Of a stretch of 18,067 nt of DNA, positions 1-6,791 are shown in pieces. Source of the DNA: DATKDU01 sp035649415. GTDB taxonomy: Bacteria; Planctomycetota; Planctomycetia; Pirellulales; Pirellulaceae. Numbering within the stretch: the stretch's first letter is position 1; the number at the start of each line of letters is the position of its first letter. The notes under the pieces are model-generated. The model was not told the DNA's origin. It made no database searches and worked only from the letters and a program-made list of their open reading frames with translations. The stretch is from positions 1-18,067 of the forward strand of contig DASRJP010000274.1 in the NCBI GenBank assembly GCA_035649415.1, written 5' to 3'. The position numbers were made by a program, and so were the translations under genes.

Positions 1-3
1 GTA

Positions 4-49
4 TAAGCGCTTACAATTCAAATTGAACCTGGAACAAGTGAATTCACTT
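4..49. promoter_or_regulatory. Cluster of three palindromes upstream of the GntR gene (candidate operators)
   Basis: Three dyads lie in the 60 bases before the regulator gene. TAAGCGCTTA at 4-13 is a perfect 10-bp palindrome and resembles the CG-centred core of LacI-type operators. TTCAA / TTGAA surround one base at 17-27. AAGTGAATTCACTT at 36-49 is a perfect 14-bp palindrome ending 14 bases before the ATG at 64. Many GntR-family regulators bind palindromes near their own promoter, so autoregulation is the natural guess. No -35/-10 pair could be placed with confidence, and the window starts here, so the upstream context is missing. Confidence 0.45.
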
Positions 50-63
50 TAGCCCCGTTGAAA

Positions 64-747
64 ATGGCTGTCAAGCAACTGGGATCGCCCACAGCGGCTA
101 CCGCTGGTGACGACGCTTCTCGCGTCGATGAGGTCTACGAGCAGATCCTGCTGAAAATTCTTCGCGGTGAGCTACCCGGCGGCACTCAGATCAAGAGCAC
201 CCAGGTCGCCCGGCAACTTGGCCTCAGTCGCACGCCAGTGATCCAGGCCCTCCAGCGACTGGCTGCCGATGGAATTGTCACGCTGGAAATGAACAAGCGG
301 GCGGTGGTGCGTCCAGGTGCGGAGCACTGGCTCGTCGAACTGCACGAGCTGCGCGAACTTCTCGAGCCGGCGGCCGCCGCTCGAGCCGCCGGGCGACTTT
401 CCAGGGACGATTTGGCCCACCTTGACGCCCTGGCTGCACAGGCACTGCCGGATTCGCACCCGCATTGGACTTCGGCTGCACAGCAGTTCGATTTCGCGCT
501 CCACCTGAAGATTGCTGAGCACACTGGCAACTTCGCCCTGCAATCGACGCTGCAAAAAATCTGGACATTCAAGCGATTGTCGTATTTGGCCGCGCCGGAA
601 CCGGTCGATACGCTAAAGCGCGCTTATGGAGAGCATGTGGCGCTGCTGGCCGCCCTGCGGGCCGGCGATGCCGAAACGGCCCGCGCCGCCATGATGTTCC
701 ATCTGCGCTCCGCCGCCGCGCTGCGAATCAGCGGCAATATTGTCTAA
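64..747 (+). CDS. GntR-family transcriptional regulator (FadR/FCD subfamily)
   Basis: A 227-residue DNA-binding regulator. Residues about 21-85 form the GntR winged helix-turn-helix, with the typical run VARQLGLSRTPVIQALQRL followed by the wing DGIVTLEMNKRAVVRP. Residues about 90-220 form the all-helical FCD effector-binding domain. D143, H147, H191 and H213 fit the metal-binding Asp/His set of FCD proteins. The ATG at 64 is preferred; a TTG two codons earlier (58) is possible, and neither has a clear Shine-Dalgarno. Length is normal for the family. The gene lies 158 bases upstream of an IDO-type dioxygenase on the same strand, so it may control that gene and respond to a tryptophan or kynurenine-type acid, but this is inferred only from position. 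Palindromes just upstream suggest autoregulation. Confidence 0.9.
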   Translation: MAVKQLGSPTAATAGDDASRVDEVYEQILLKILRGELPGGTQIKSTQVARQLGLSRTPVIQALQRLAADGIVTLEMNKRAVVRPGAEHWLVELHELRELLEPAAAARAAGRLSRDDLAHLDALAAQALPDSHPHWTSAAQQFDFALHLKIAEHTGNFALQSTLQKIWTFKRLSYLAAPEPVDTLKRAYGEHVALLAALRAGDAETARAAMMFHLRSAAALRISGNIV

Positions 748-905
748 GGGGCCTCGCTGCGCCAGCCAGCAACGCCGCCAGCGATTTGCTGCCGCAGCAT
801 TCGCCCGGATCGTCGCCACCGGCAGGACCCGCACAGACGGAACAGCTACAAAAAACGCCGCGCCCAAGTTTACCGATCGTCCTAGAATTCAGGGGAGCGT
901 TCCCT

Positions 906-1997
906 ATGACTTGGACGTTTGCAAACCACGGATTTTTGCCGAGCGGCGATCCGGCGGCCGCCTTTCCCGAGTGCTCGGAGCTGACCAGGCTCGACGAGAT
1001 TGGTCGCGATCTTCCGGCCTGGCTTGACGATCCGCACTTCCGCACGTACGCGCGGCGGCTGACGATCCCACCCTGGCCGGAACACTCGCTCTCGGACGCC
1101 TCCCTGCCGCTCCTCCGCCTGTACTACGTCCGCATCGGCTTTCTGGCTTCGGCCTACGTCAATCAGGTCGGCCGCACCCCCGCCACGAAGCTGCCGCGGA
1201 ATATCGCGGTTCCGCTCTGCCACGTCTGCCGCCTGCTCGGTCGGCCGCCGATTCTCAGCTACGACGGCTACGCGCTTTACAACTGGCGGAGGCTCGATCC
1301 GGCCGGCCCGATTGCGCTCGGCAACATCGACACGCTCCAGAACTTCGTGCAACTGTACGACGAGCACTGGTTTATCCTGGTCCACGTCGAGATCGAGGCG
1401 CTGGCGGGAGACATTCTGGCGGCGATCTCCCAAATCAAAACCGCGCTGGAATACCGCGACGAGGTGCATCTCAACTCCGCCCTGACCAACATTGCCACGA
1501 CCGTCTGGCGGCAGGTCGAAGTTCTCCGCCGAATCCCGGAGCGGATGGACCCCAGCCTGTACTACAAGACGTTCCGGCCATACATCCGCTTTTTCGAAAA
1601 CGTGGTCTACGAAGGGGTCGATGAGCGGCCGGTGAACTTCCGCGGCGAAACGGGCGCCCAGAGCAGCATCATGCCGACGCTCGTGGCCCTGATGAAGATT
1701 CAACATCAGCAGTCGCTGCTGACTGACCACCTGGCTGACATGCGGCGGTTCATGCCGGCCGAGCATCGGGCCGTGATCGAAGAGGTCGAGCGGATGCCGA
1801 GCGTCCGGCCGCTGGCGGACAAGGCGGTCTATAACGACTTGCTGGAAGCGATGGCCACGTTCCGCGAGGTACACATCGGCTGGGCCAGGGAGTACATCCA
1901 GCGGCACGTTTCGGACCCCCGCGGCACCGGCGGCACTCCCTACGTGCAGTGGCTTTCGCAGCTCATCGAGGAAACGCGGGCGACGAAGATGATGTAG
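906..1997 (+). CDS. Indoleamine 2,3-dioxygenase (IDO) family heme protein
   Basis: A 363-residue protein that matches the IDO family along its length. Family landmarks are LPRNIAVPLC (96-105), PPILSYDGYALYNW (114-127), VYEGV (234-238), GETGAQSS (247-254), MRRFMPAEHR (279-288), PSVR (298-301) and GTGGT (340-344). H323 in EVHIGWAREYI aligns with the proximal heme-ligating histidine of human IDO1. R224 aligns with the substrate-carboxylate arginine R231, and Y219 replaces F226. The family opens the indole ring of tryptophan with O2 to give N-formylkynurenine; substrate was not verifiable here. The ATG at 906 is chosen over an in-frame TTG at 786 because AGGGGAG at 891-897 is well spaced and family similarity starts after it. 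No kynurenine-pathway neighbours are visible. The stop codon overlaps a long hairpin. Confidence 0.9.
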   Translation: MTWTFANHGFLPSGDPAAAFPECSELTRLDEIGRDLPAWLDDPHFRTYARRLTIPPWPEHSLSDASLPLLRLYYVRIGFLASAYVNQVGRTPATKLPRNIAVPLCHVCRLLGRPPILSYDGYALYNWRRLDPAGPIALGNIDTLQNFVQLYDEHWFILVHVEIEALAGDILAAISQIKTALEYRDEVHLNSALTNIATTVWRQVEVLRRIPERMDPSLYYKTFRPYIRFFENVVYEGVDERPVNFRGETGAQSSIMPTLVALMKIQHQQSLLTDHLADMRRFMPAEHRAVIEEVERMPSVRPLADKAVYNDLLEAMATFREVHIGWAREYIQRHVSDPRGTGGTPYVQWLSQLIEETRATKMM

Positions 1998-2049
1998 TAG
2001 GCACGCTCCGCGTGCCGTCCGATTGCGGTACGTGGAGCGTGCCTATTAC
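1994..2049. repeat. REP-like long hairpin overlapping the IDO stop codon
   Basis: TAGGCACGCTCC at 1998-2009 is a perfect reverse complement of GGAGCGTGCCTA at 2034-2045. The stem extends outward to 1994 and 2049 with one G:T pair. Inside it, CGTGCCG (2011-2017) pairs with CGGTACG (2026-2032) with one G:T pair, leaving an 8-base loop. There is no T-run, so it is not a classical terminator, although it could stop or stabilise the IDO transcript. The form is that of a dispersed REP-type element; no second copy is in the window. Confidence 0.6.
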
Positions 2050-2052
2050 AAG

Positions 2053-2126
2053 TATCCCCAAGAGGATTCGAACCTCTAACCTTCGGCTCCGGAGGCCGAC
2101 GCTCTATCCAGTTGAGCTATGGGGAC
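2053..2126 (-). tRNA. tRNA-Arg (anticodon CCG)
   Basis: The minus strand folds into a complete cloverleaf. The acceptor GTCCCCA pairs with TGGGGAT, including a G1:U72 wobble and discriminator A73. The D arm is GCTC / GAGC. The anticodon stem TCGGC / GCCGA encloses the loop CTCCGGA with anticodon CCG at 2090-2092. The variable region is short, and the T arm is AGAGG / CCTCT around TTCGAAT. CCA is not encoded. It reads CGG arginine codons. It stands alone between two plus-strand genes. Confidence 0.95.
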
Positions 2127-2138
2127 GCTTGTCTGCCA

Positions 2139-2167
2139 AGTTTACCGCCTACCCTCGCTAGCGACAA
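2139..2167 (-). promoter_or_regulatory. Candidate sigma-70-type promoter of tRNA-Arg
   Basis: On the minus strand, TTGTCG (2167-2162) and TAAACT (2144-2139) are separated by exactly 17 bases. Each hexamer matches 4 of 6 consensus positions. The expected start near 2132 lies about 6 bases before the mature tRNA 5' end, a plausible short leader. Confidence 0.4.
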
Positions 2168-2308
2168 CGGTCCGCTAGTTCTCCTCGGGAAAGCCCGCGG
2201 CAAACGCTGCCGCGTCAGGCTGGCAAGATTCCGCGGCGGCGCACGAATACTTTCTTCACGGCAATTGCCGCGGGGATAAATCCGCGGCTGGCAGGTGGCG
2301 GACGATCC

Positions 2309-2337
2309 TTGCACGGCGGCGCAGCGAATTCTATATT
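2309..2337 (+). promoter_or_regulatory. Candidate sigma-70-type promoter of the secreted-protein gene at 2417
   Basis: TTGCAC (2309-2314) and TATATT (2332-2337) have a 17-base spacer. TATATT matches the -10 consensus at 5 of 6 positions and the -35 box at 3 of 6. A start near 2344 would give a 5' leader of about 73 bases. The only other structure between the tRNA and this promoter is a GCCGCGG / CCGCGGC hairpin at 2267-2288. Confidence 0.5.
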
Positions 2338-2416
2338 GCGCGGCACTCGGCGGGGTTCTCCGCAGCAGGCGGCCGTGGTGTTTCCGGTCCATCTCCATTC
2401 ACAGGGGGGAATCGAA

Positions 2417-3565
2417 ATGAAGAACTGGTATGGTTCGCTCGCGCTATCGATCGGTCTGCTCGTCGGCTGGCTAGCTGCCGGTCCGGCGGTGGCACAGCAG
2501 CCGGCCCAAGATCAGCTTTTGACCAAGGACGGCGCCATCACGGGGACGATGGAGATCGACTTCAAGACCCGCACGGAGCTCGACACGGAAGGCGCCTTCC
2601 TCGAAGGCTCGCCCAAGCTGGCGGCCAAGGACGTCTACAAGCTGAATATCAACGTTGGCGACACCAGCGAGTACAGCGGCACGATCACGCGGCAGCCCGA
2701 CCTGCTGACCCGCACGTTCCGCAGCCAGAAGCAGAAAGGGCAGCTCGAGTACAGTATCAACCTGGCGGTCCGGAACCCCAGGAACCTGGACGAGCGCCGC
2801 GTAGTCGGTAAATGGGTCGGCACCGTGCCGCTCAACTCGGCCACCGGTCTGTACGACATCTCGGCCGGCGCCAAGCAGGAAAGCGCTTTGCGAATCTCCA
2901 TCGACGCGATCGGCAAGCAGCAGGCCTTCGTCGATAAATTCGGCGGCAAAATGGTGGGCAAGAGCAAGAAAACGGAAGGCTTCACCTCGTACACCTACCG
3001 CCGGCTGATCGGCAACAAGACCGTCGAATTGAAAGTGACGAAGATCGACCCGATGAACTTCCAGGACCTGGAACTGGCCAAGGGGCCGGCCGGGAACTAT
3101 CCGCGGACCGTCGTCAATGGCCGACTCGACTTTGACTACGAGACCGGCAACTGGCTCACGGAAGGGATCAAGTTCCGCTACAACCTCGACGGCAAAGAGA
3201 TCGAGGACGTGATGACCGGCTCGATCAAATGGGTCGAGGACGACAACCGCAAGAGCAACGGCAAAGGCTACTACGACTTCAACCTCCGCTTCAACGAGGC
3301 CAAGAACAAGCCCGCCACCACCGAGGCGGACGCCTTCGCCAAGCTGAGCGACGAAGACGCGTTCTTTGCCGTCGATAATTCGATCCCCTGCCTCACGGGC
3401 AAGGTCAGCTACGTTGATACGTTCATTTCGGGCGGCGGCGACGAGCCGACGCCGGCCAAAAGCAAGATCACCTACGAGCTGAACGCCAACAAGATGACCA
3501 AGACCCAGCTCGGGAACTTCTTCAAGCTCTGGCTCATGGGAGTCGGGCCGATCAACGACGAATAG
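2417..3565 (+). CDS. Secreted protein of unknown function
   Basis: A 382-residue protein that I do not recognise. It begins with a clear Sec signal peptide, with hydrophobic SLALSIGLLVGWLAAGPA and a likely AVA|QQ cleavage after residue 26. The mature part is rich in charged residues and alternating short hydrophobic stretches such as YRRLIGNKTVELKV and INVGDTSEYSGTITRQP, which suggests a mostly beta-strand soluble fold. A single cysteine appears near the C-terminus (SIPCLTG) and there are no later membrane segments. The ATG at 2417 is chosen over an upstream in-frame ATG (2309) because the signal peptide starts there and AGGGGGGA at 2403-2410 is a well-placed Shine-Dalgarno. With its own promoter-like boxes and a strong terminator downstream, the gene looks monocistronic. 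It is probably periplasmic or exported. Confidence 0.85.
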   Translation: MKNWYGSLALSIGLLVGWLAAGPAVAQQPAQDQLLTKDGAITGTMEIDFKTRTELDTEGAFLEGSPKLAAKDVYKLNINVGDTSEYSGTITRQPDLLTRTFRSQKQKGQLEYSINLAVRNPRNLDERRVVGKWVGTVPLNSATGLYDISAGAKQESALRISIDAIGKQQAFVDKFGGKMVGKSKKTEGFTSYTYRRLIGNKTVELKVTKIDPMNFQDLELAKGPAGNYPRTVVNGRLDFDYETGNWLTEGIKFRYNLDGKEIEDVMTGSIKWVEDDNRKSNGKGYYDFNLRFNEAKNKPATTEADAFAKLSDEDAFFAVDNSIPCLTGKVSYVDTFISGGGDEPTPAKSKITYELNANKMTKTQLGNFFKLWLMGVGPINDE

Positions 3566-3579
3566 TCTCTGTCATTCCC

Positions 3580-3618
3580 GGTCGCACTGCTGGACTGGTC
3601 AGCAGTGCGACCTCTTTT
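3580..3618 (+). terminator. Intrinsic terminator after the secreted-protein gene
   Basis: GGTCGCACTGCTG (3580-3592) and CAGCAGTGCGACC (3600-3612) form a perfect 13-bp stem with a 7-base loop, followed by TCTTTT. It begins 14 bases after the stop codon at 3565. This is the clearest rho-independent terminator in the window. Confidence 0.85.
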
Positions 3619-3643
3619 CGATTGGCATTCCACAGCCGGAATT

Positions 3644-3702
3644 GCAAATTGGTCACTGCAAATTGCCAATTGAAAATTTGCAGTTATCAATTCGCAATTT
3701 GC
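3644..3702. repeat. AT-rich cluster of GCAAATTG boxes in both orientations
   Basis: GCAAATTG occurs at 3644-3651 and 3658-3665 in direct orientation. It recurs inverted as AAATTTGC at 3674-3681 (one mismatch) and CAATTTGC at 3695-3702. The second and third boxes form a 10-bp perfect inverted repeat (ACTGCAAATT 3655-3664, AATTTGCAGT 3675-3684). The AT-rich patch stands out in GC-rich surroundings. It could be a protein-binding array or a dispersed spacer repeat. Confidence 0.55.
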
Positions 3703-3722
3703 CATTGCTTCGCGTTCCTGGC

Positions 3723-3760
3723 CCCCTAGTCCCGAGCCCCTAGCCCCTAGCCCCCAACCC
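3723..3760. repeat. C-rich 7-bp tandem repeat ending at a start codon
   Basis: Five heptads occupy 3723-3757: CCCCTAG, TCCCGAG, CCCCTAG, CCCCTAG, CCCCCAA. They are followed by CCC and then directly by the ATG at 3761. The complementary strand has five G-runs of 3-5 bases separated by 3-4 bases, a good G-quadruplex pattern. No Shine-Dalgarno is present in this stretch. Confidence 0.75.
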
Positions 3761-5242
3761 ATGCGCTCCTTCTTCGCCGTCCTTTCCCAGCGTTTTCGTC
3801 CCGTCAGCCGCGAGCAGCGGCGTCAATTTCTGAAGGCGACGCTGGCTGCATCGGCCGGGCTGCTGCTTAGCAATGAAAGCGGTCTGGCCCAGGCCGGTCG
3901 CAGCCCGCGGCGCGTGGTCGTCGTCGGCGCCGGCTTTGCCGGCCTGGCCTGCGCCCACGAGCTGAAAGCCGCTGGCTACAAAGTGACCGTCATCGAAGCC
4001 CGCGAGCGCCTCGGCGGCCGCGTGCTCTCCTTCAAGGATCTGGTCGAAGGCAAGAACGTCGAAGGGGGCGCGGAGCTGATCGGCTCCAACCACCCGACGT
4101 GGGTGGCCTACAAGGAGAAGTTCGGTCTGGAGTTCATCGACGTCACCGAGGAAGAGGATTCCTCGATGCCGGTCTTCTTGGGCGGAAAACTTCTCTCGGA
4201 CGAGGAGGTCGAGAAGATCTATAAGGAGATGGAGGAGGCGATGAACCTCCTCAATCCCGAAGCGGAAAAAATCGACCCCGAAGAGCCGTGGAAGTCGCCC
4301 GATGCCGCAGCACTAGACAAACAGCCGTTCTCCCAGTGGATCAAGGGGCTCACCTGCGGCGACCTCTCGCGCCTGGCGATCGAAATCCAGAACGCCTCCG
4401 ACAATGCCGTCGCCAACGACAAGGCTAGCCACTTGGGCATGCTGACGGCGATCAAAGGTGGCGGCCTGGAAAAGTACTGGACCGATTCCGAGGTCTATCG
4501 CTGCTCCGGCGGCAATCAGCAGCTTGCGCTGCGCCTGGCCGAGATGATCGGCGCCGACAACATCCGCCTGGGATTGCCGGTGAAGGAGATTATCACCACG
4601 GACGAGAAGGTGACGATCACGGGGAGCCTGGGCTACTCGATCGAGGCGGACGACGTGGTGCTGGCCGTGCCGCCGAGCGTGTGGTCCAAGATTCGCTTCA
4701 CCCCCGAATTGCCCGATCGGCTCCAGACGCAGATGGGAACGGCGGTCAAGTATCTGGCCGCCGTGAAAAAGCGCTACTGGCGGGAGAGCAAGCAAATGCC
4801 CGACGCGCTGACCGAGACCTTCATCAGCCAGGTGTGGGAAGGGACCGACAACCAGGACAAGGACAACGCGGAGACCGCCGCATGCCAGATCGGTTTTTCC
4901 GGCGGCACGCAGGCGGAAAAATGCCTGGCACTGCCCAAAGACACTCGCGATGCGTCCTATACCGAGCAGATGGACAAGCTGTTCACCGGCTACAAGGACA
5001 ACTTCGTCAAAGCCCGCTTTATGGACTGGCCCAAGGACCCGCTCACGATGGCGGGCTACTCGTTCCCAGCGCCTGGCCAGGTCACCAGCATCGGGCCGAC
5101 CTATTTCAAGGGTCTCGGCCGGCTGCATTTCGCTGGCGAGCACACTTGCTATAAGTTCGTCGGCTACATGGAAGGTGGCCTCAACAGCGGTGCGTCGCTG
5201 GCCCGGCGGATCGCCAAGCGCGACGGCGTAGTAAGCAAATAG
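3761..5242 (+). CDS. Tat-exported FAD-dependent amine oxidase (monoamine/L-amino-acid oxidase family)
   Basis: A 493-residue flavoprotein. Residues 20-25 (RRQFLK) followed by a short hydrophobic stretch (ATLAASAGLLL) form a Tat signal, so export as a folded holoenzyme is expected. The FAD-binding Rossmann motif is VVVVGAGFAGL (52-62), with E79 ending the second strand and ERLGGR at 82-87. The C-terminal FAD-binding end is FAGEHT (457-462) with GYMEGG (468-473). The family oxidises amines or amino acids to imines with release of H2O2. C463 sits in HTCY, a place comparable to the flavin-linking cysteine region of monoamine oxidases, but covalent attachment cannot be claimed. The start is the only in-frame ATG that keeps the Tat signal. 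It has no Shine-Dalgarno and directly follows a C-rich heptad tract. Substrate unknown. Confidence 0.9.
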   Translation: MRSFFAVLSQRFRPVSREQRRQFLKATLAASAGLLLSNESGLAQAGRSPRRVVVVGAGFAGLACAHELKAAGYKVTVIEARERLGGRVLSFKDLVEGKNVEGGAELIGSNHPTWVAYKEKFGLEFIDVTEEEDSSMPVFLGGKLLSDEEVEKIYKEMEEAMNLLNPEAEKIDPEEPWKSPDAAALDKQPFSQWIKGLTCGDLSRLAIEIQNASDNAVANDKASHLGMLTAIKGGGLEKYWTDSEVYRCSGGNQQLALRLAEMIGADNIRLGLPVKEIITTDEKVTITGSLGYSIEADDVVLAVPPSVWSKIRFTPELPDRLQTQMGTAVKYLAAVKKRYWRESKQMPDALTETFISQVWEGTDNQDKDNAETAACQIGFSGGTQAEKCLALPKDTRDASYTEQMDKLFTGYKDNFVKARFMDWPKDPLTMAGYSFPAPGQVTSIGPTYFKGLGRLHFAGEHTCYKFVGYMEGGLNSGASLARRIAKRDGVVSK

Positions 5243-5259
5243 CTGCGGCGCCCGAATAA

Positions 5260-5308
5260 TCCTCTCCCTGCGGGAGAGGGCGGTCGCGCAGCGACCGGGT
5301 GAGAGCTG
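5260..5308 (+). repeat. Dispersed two-hairpin repeat, copy A
   Basis: CCTCTCCC (5261-5268) pairs with GGGAGAGG (5272-5279). Next to it, CGGTCGC (5281-5287) pairs with GCGACCG (5291-5297), followed by GGTGAGAGCTG. The same architecture and flanking bases occur in opposite orientation at 12811-12856. The element lies 18 bases after the amine oxidase stop and may serve as a transcript end, though it lacks a T-run. Confidence 0.7.
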
Positions 5309-5391
5309 CCCGCGCATTATCGCCTCGCCGCTCCGGCATGGCGGTTCTGAAACCACGGCGCGCGAGCGCTGGTATAGCAGGTTGGAGTTTT

Positions 5392-5456
5392 TTTGCGCCG
5401 CTGCGCAAACAAGTCCCTTCAGTGGGCTCTAGCTAGCGGCAGAGTGACACTCTGCC
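5392..5456. promoter_or_regulatory. Two perfect dyads upstream of the TPR-like secreted protein gene
   Basis: TTTGCGC (5392-5398) and GCGCAAA (5403-5409) flank 4 bases, and a run of seven T precedes and overlaps the first arm. GGCAGAGTG (5438-5446) and CACTCTGCC (5448-5456) flank a single base, so this is more likely a protein-binding dyad or REP remnant than a simple hairpin. The second dyad is centred about 49 bases before the ATG at 5496. No convincing -35/-10 pair was found nearby. Confidence 0.45.
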
Positions 5457-5495
5457 TGTGGCAATTCTCTGTCCCCTTCACACAAGGAGCGGGCC

Positions 5496-6758
5496 ATGCG
5501 TCATGCACCGTGGCTGGTCCTGGCCTCACTGTTTGCGACGATAACCTATGCAACGGATGCTCTCGCCGCCGACCCGCCCCGCGCCGAGCGGTACCTGACG
5601 GAAGGCCGCCTGGCCGACGGCCAGCGCGAGCTGACGAGCTACCTCAAGCAGAATCCGGCCGACGACCAGGCCCGCTTCGGTCTGGGGACGCTCCAGTTCG
5701 TGCGAGCAGTCGAACATCTGGCGCAAACACTGTACCAATTCGGCGCCGTCGGCCCGAAAAGCCGACTGACACAGCAGATTCCCTTTCTGCGCGTGGCGGT
5801 TCCGGAAAATCCGAGCCCCGACAAGGTCCGCTATGCCGACGTGCGGCGAATGCTTCAGAATCTGCTGGATGATCTTACCGCCGCCGAGAAAACTCTCGCG
5901 GACATCAAGGACGAAAAGGTCAAGCTCCCGCTCCACTTCGGCCTCATCCGACTGGACGTCAACGGCGATGGCCAGACGGCCGACGGCGAAGTGCTGTGGA
6001 AGATCTATGCCGAGCTCAACCGCGGCATTCGATTGAACAATGAGTTTGCTCCCGAGCATGCCGAGCAATTCGTCATCGCCTTCGACTACGGCGACGTGCA
6101 CTGGCTCCGCGGCTATTGCCACCTGCTATCCGCCATGTGCGAATCAATTCTGGCCTACGATCAGCAGGATCTGTTCAACGCCGTCGCCCATCAGCTCTTC
6201 GACAATCCCGACGTGCCGGCACTGCCGAAGGACATTATCCTGCGTCAGGATCCAAACAACCCCTGGATGGACGACATCGCCGACGCCATCGCGGGCATTC
6301 ACATGATGCGATTCCCGCTGAAAGAGCCCGAGCGGATGAAGTCGGCCCTGGCGCATCTGGAAAGCGTGATCGATTTGAGCCGGCAGAGTTGGAAAGCGAT
6401 CCAGGCGGAGACCGACGACGACCGCGAATGGATTCCCAACAGCAAACAGGGGGGCGTCATCCCCGGCGTGCGGGTCACGGCCGAGATGATTGCCGGTTGG
6501 CACGAGTTTCTGGGTGAAGCGGAGAAGATGCTGGCGGGCAAGAAGCTCATTCCTCATTGGCGATTCAGCGCCAAGTACGGCATCAATCTGCGGCGAGTGT
6601 TCCTCGAGCCGCGTGAGTTCGACGTGGTAATGTGGGCCCATGGCTCGGCCGCCGTTCCCTATGCCGAAGAGGGGCCGGTAGCCCGCGGCGAGACGTGGAA
6701 CCGAATGGAATCGATTTTCGGCGGGCAGTTTATCGGGTTTGCGTTCTGGTTCAACTGA
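5496..6758 (+). CDS. Secreted TPR-like protein with one EF-hand-type loop, function unknown
   Basis: A 420-residue protein of unrecognised function. Residues 1-24 are a Sec signal peptide with likely cleavage ALA|AD. Residues about 28-70 (AERYLTEGRLADGQRELTSYLKQNPADDQARFGLG) look like a tetratricopeptide-type helical pair. D154, N156, D158, Q160 and E165 in DVNGDGQTADGE match the spacing of a calcium-binding EF-hand loop. The rest is predicted mostly helical, with aromatic clusters such as YGDVHWLRGYCHLL and a tryptophan-rich end (FIGFAFWFN). The ATG at 5496 has AAGGAG at 5484-5489. The N-terminal TPR suggests a partner-binding role, but no partner is evident from the neighbours. It appears to be transcribed alone. 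Confidence 0.85.
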   Translation: MRHAPWLVLASLFATITYATDALAADPPRAERYLTEGRLADGQRELTSYLKQNPADDQARFGLGTLQFVRAVEHLAQTLYQFGAVGPKSRLTQQIPFLRVAVPENPSPDKVRYADVRRMLQNLLDDLTAAEKTLADIKDEKVKLPLHFGLIRLDVNGDGQTADGEVLWKIYAELNRGIRLNNEFAPEHAEQFVIAFDYGDVHWLRGYCHLLSAMCESILAYDQQDLFNAVAHQLFDNPDVPALPKDIILRQDPNNPWMDDIADAIAGIHMMRFPLKEPERMKSALAHLESVIDLSRQSWKAIQAETDDDREWIPNSKQGGVIPGVRVTAEMIAGWHEFLGEAEKMLAGKKLIPHWRFSAKYGINLRRVFLEPREFDVVMWAHGSAAVPYAEEGPVARGETWNRMESIFGGQFIGFAFWFN

Positions 6759-6791
6759 CGTGGGGAGTGGTGAATGGAGAATGATAGGACA

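Noticed and set aside
883..888. TAGAAT as a -10 box for the IDO gene
   Set aside because: It would place the transcription start inside the Shine-Dalgarno at 891-897, and no -35 box lies upstream.
882..1907. A 341-codon open frame on the minus strand
   Set aside because: It is antisense to the IDO gene, which matches its family across the full length.
4313..5356. A 347-codon open frame on the minus strand
   Set aside because: It is antisense to the FAD amine oxidase, with no motif or ribosome binding site of its own.
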